The position numbers and the translations under genes are program-made. From JBMOLK01 sp049325575 (lineage in GTDB: Bacteria; Bacillota; Clostridia; Acetivibrionales; Acetivibrionaceae): a DNA stretch of 6,964 nt. The notes under the pieces were generated by a model. That model worked only from the letters and a program-made list of their open reading frames with translations. It was not told where the DNA came from and did not search any database. Each line of letters begins with the position of its first letter. Positions within the stretch are counted from its first letter, which is position 1. Positions 6,719 through 6,964 of the stretch are shown piece after piece. The DNA lies in NCBI GenBank assembly GCA_049325575.1, contig JBMOLK010000234.1, positions 1 through 6,964 of the forward strand, in the 5' to 3' direction.

Positions 6719-6964
6719 AATTGGCCTTAATATGCTCATGGTTTTTCAGGTGATCCATACAGTATTCGTAGTCTCCTTCACAGGTTGAACAATACCTGAA
6801 ATCCATCTGGGGATTATCTTTTTCAGTTATTCCACATACAGTACACTTGTGCATGAAAGGCTTTTCCTTCAAATTATACCGGTATATGCCTTTTCTAAAT
6901 GCAGAATGTCCCCTGGTTTTATACCTTAAGACAATATCCTTTCCGAAGAAGAGGAAATGGTTAA
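6717..6964 (-). CDS. 3' end of a membrane protein with C-terminal zinc module (probable rhomboid family), partial
   Basis: The last 81 codons of a gene that enters from the right edge, ending in TAG at 6717-6719. Visible are a short hydrophobic piece (F-L-F-F-G) that may close a last membrane helix, a basic linker, then a metal-binding tail: C-x2-C, 14 residues, C-x2-C, 6 residues, C-x2-H, 3 residues, H-x-H. From memory of the family, this tail resembles that of clostridial rhomboid-like intramembrane proteins, which carry H-K-C-x-V-C-G and E-Y-C-x-D-H motifs. The six-helix protease core with its Ser-His pair is outside the window, so activity cannot be judged. An internal ATG at 6852-6854 with AAGGA 10 nt upstream could give a 45-aa zinc-module protein alone, but the open frame ahead of it reads as real protein. 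CDS certain enough; family moderate. Confidence 0.75.
   Translation of the reverse strand, partial: NHFLFFGKDIVLRYKTRGHSAFRKGIYRYNLKEKPFMHKCTVCGITEKDNPQMDFRYCSTCEGDYEYCMDHLKNHEHIKAN

Noticed and set aside
1..6964. CRISPR array, tRNA, rRNA, transposase or phage genes
   Set aside because: No regularly spaced repeats, no cloverleaf-like or rRNA segments and no transposase or phage protein motifs were seen on either strand.

Overview
The window looks like chromosomal DNA from a low-GC Gram-positive anaerobe of the cellulolytic Clostridia (Acetivibrio / Ruminiclostridium type). This is inferred from low GC, strong purine-rich ribosome binding sites, a dCache-type chemoreceptor, and a secreted protein that joins family-6 carbohydrate-binding modules to S-layer homology (SLH) domains. 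Species cannot be fixed from this window.

All real genes lie on the minus strand, so the order of reading is right to left. At the right edge (6717-6964) is the 3' end of a gene ending in a Cys/His-rich zinc module, most like the C-terminal tail of clostridial rhomboid-type membrane proteins. It is followed by a roughly 100-bp imperfect palindrome (6620-6718) whose right arm starts inside that gene's stop codon. Next is a very large gene (2691-6569, 1292 aa). It encodes an exported protein with signal peptide, two CBM6 modules, a malectin-like beta domain, three SLH repeats in the middle, a glutamine-amidotransferase-like (DUF4159-like) domain and two C-terminal beta-sandwich domains. A hairpin at 2645-2675 probably ends its transcript. 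A good sigma-A promoter (2593-2621) and a leader of about 145 nt precede a methyl-accepting chemotaxis protein (206-2440, 744 aa) with a diverged signalling tip. The last 205 bases hold a 14-bp perfect inverted repeat and, at the extreme left edge, a Shine-Dalgarno sequence for another minus-strand gene outside the window.

The genes do not look like one tight operon: each has its own signals and gaps of about 150-250 bp separate them. The functions seen are cell-surface glycan binding, environmental sensing and membrane proteolysis or a related membrane role. No mobile-element gene, CRISPR array, rRNA or tRNA is visible. The least ordinary items are the architecture of the 1292-aa protein, the diverged receptor tip, and the palindrome between the rhomboid-like gene and the surface-protein gene.
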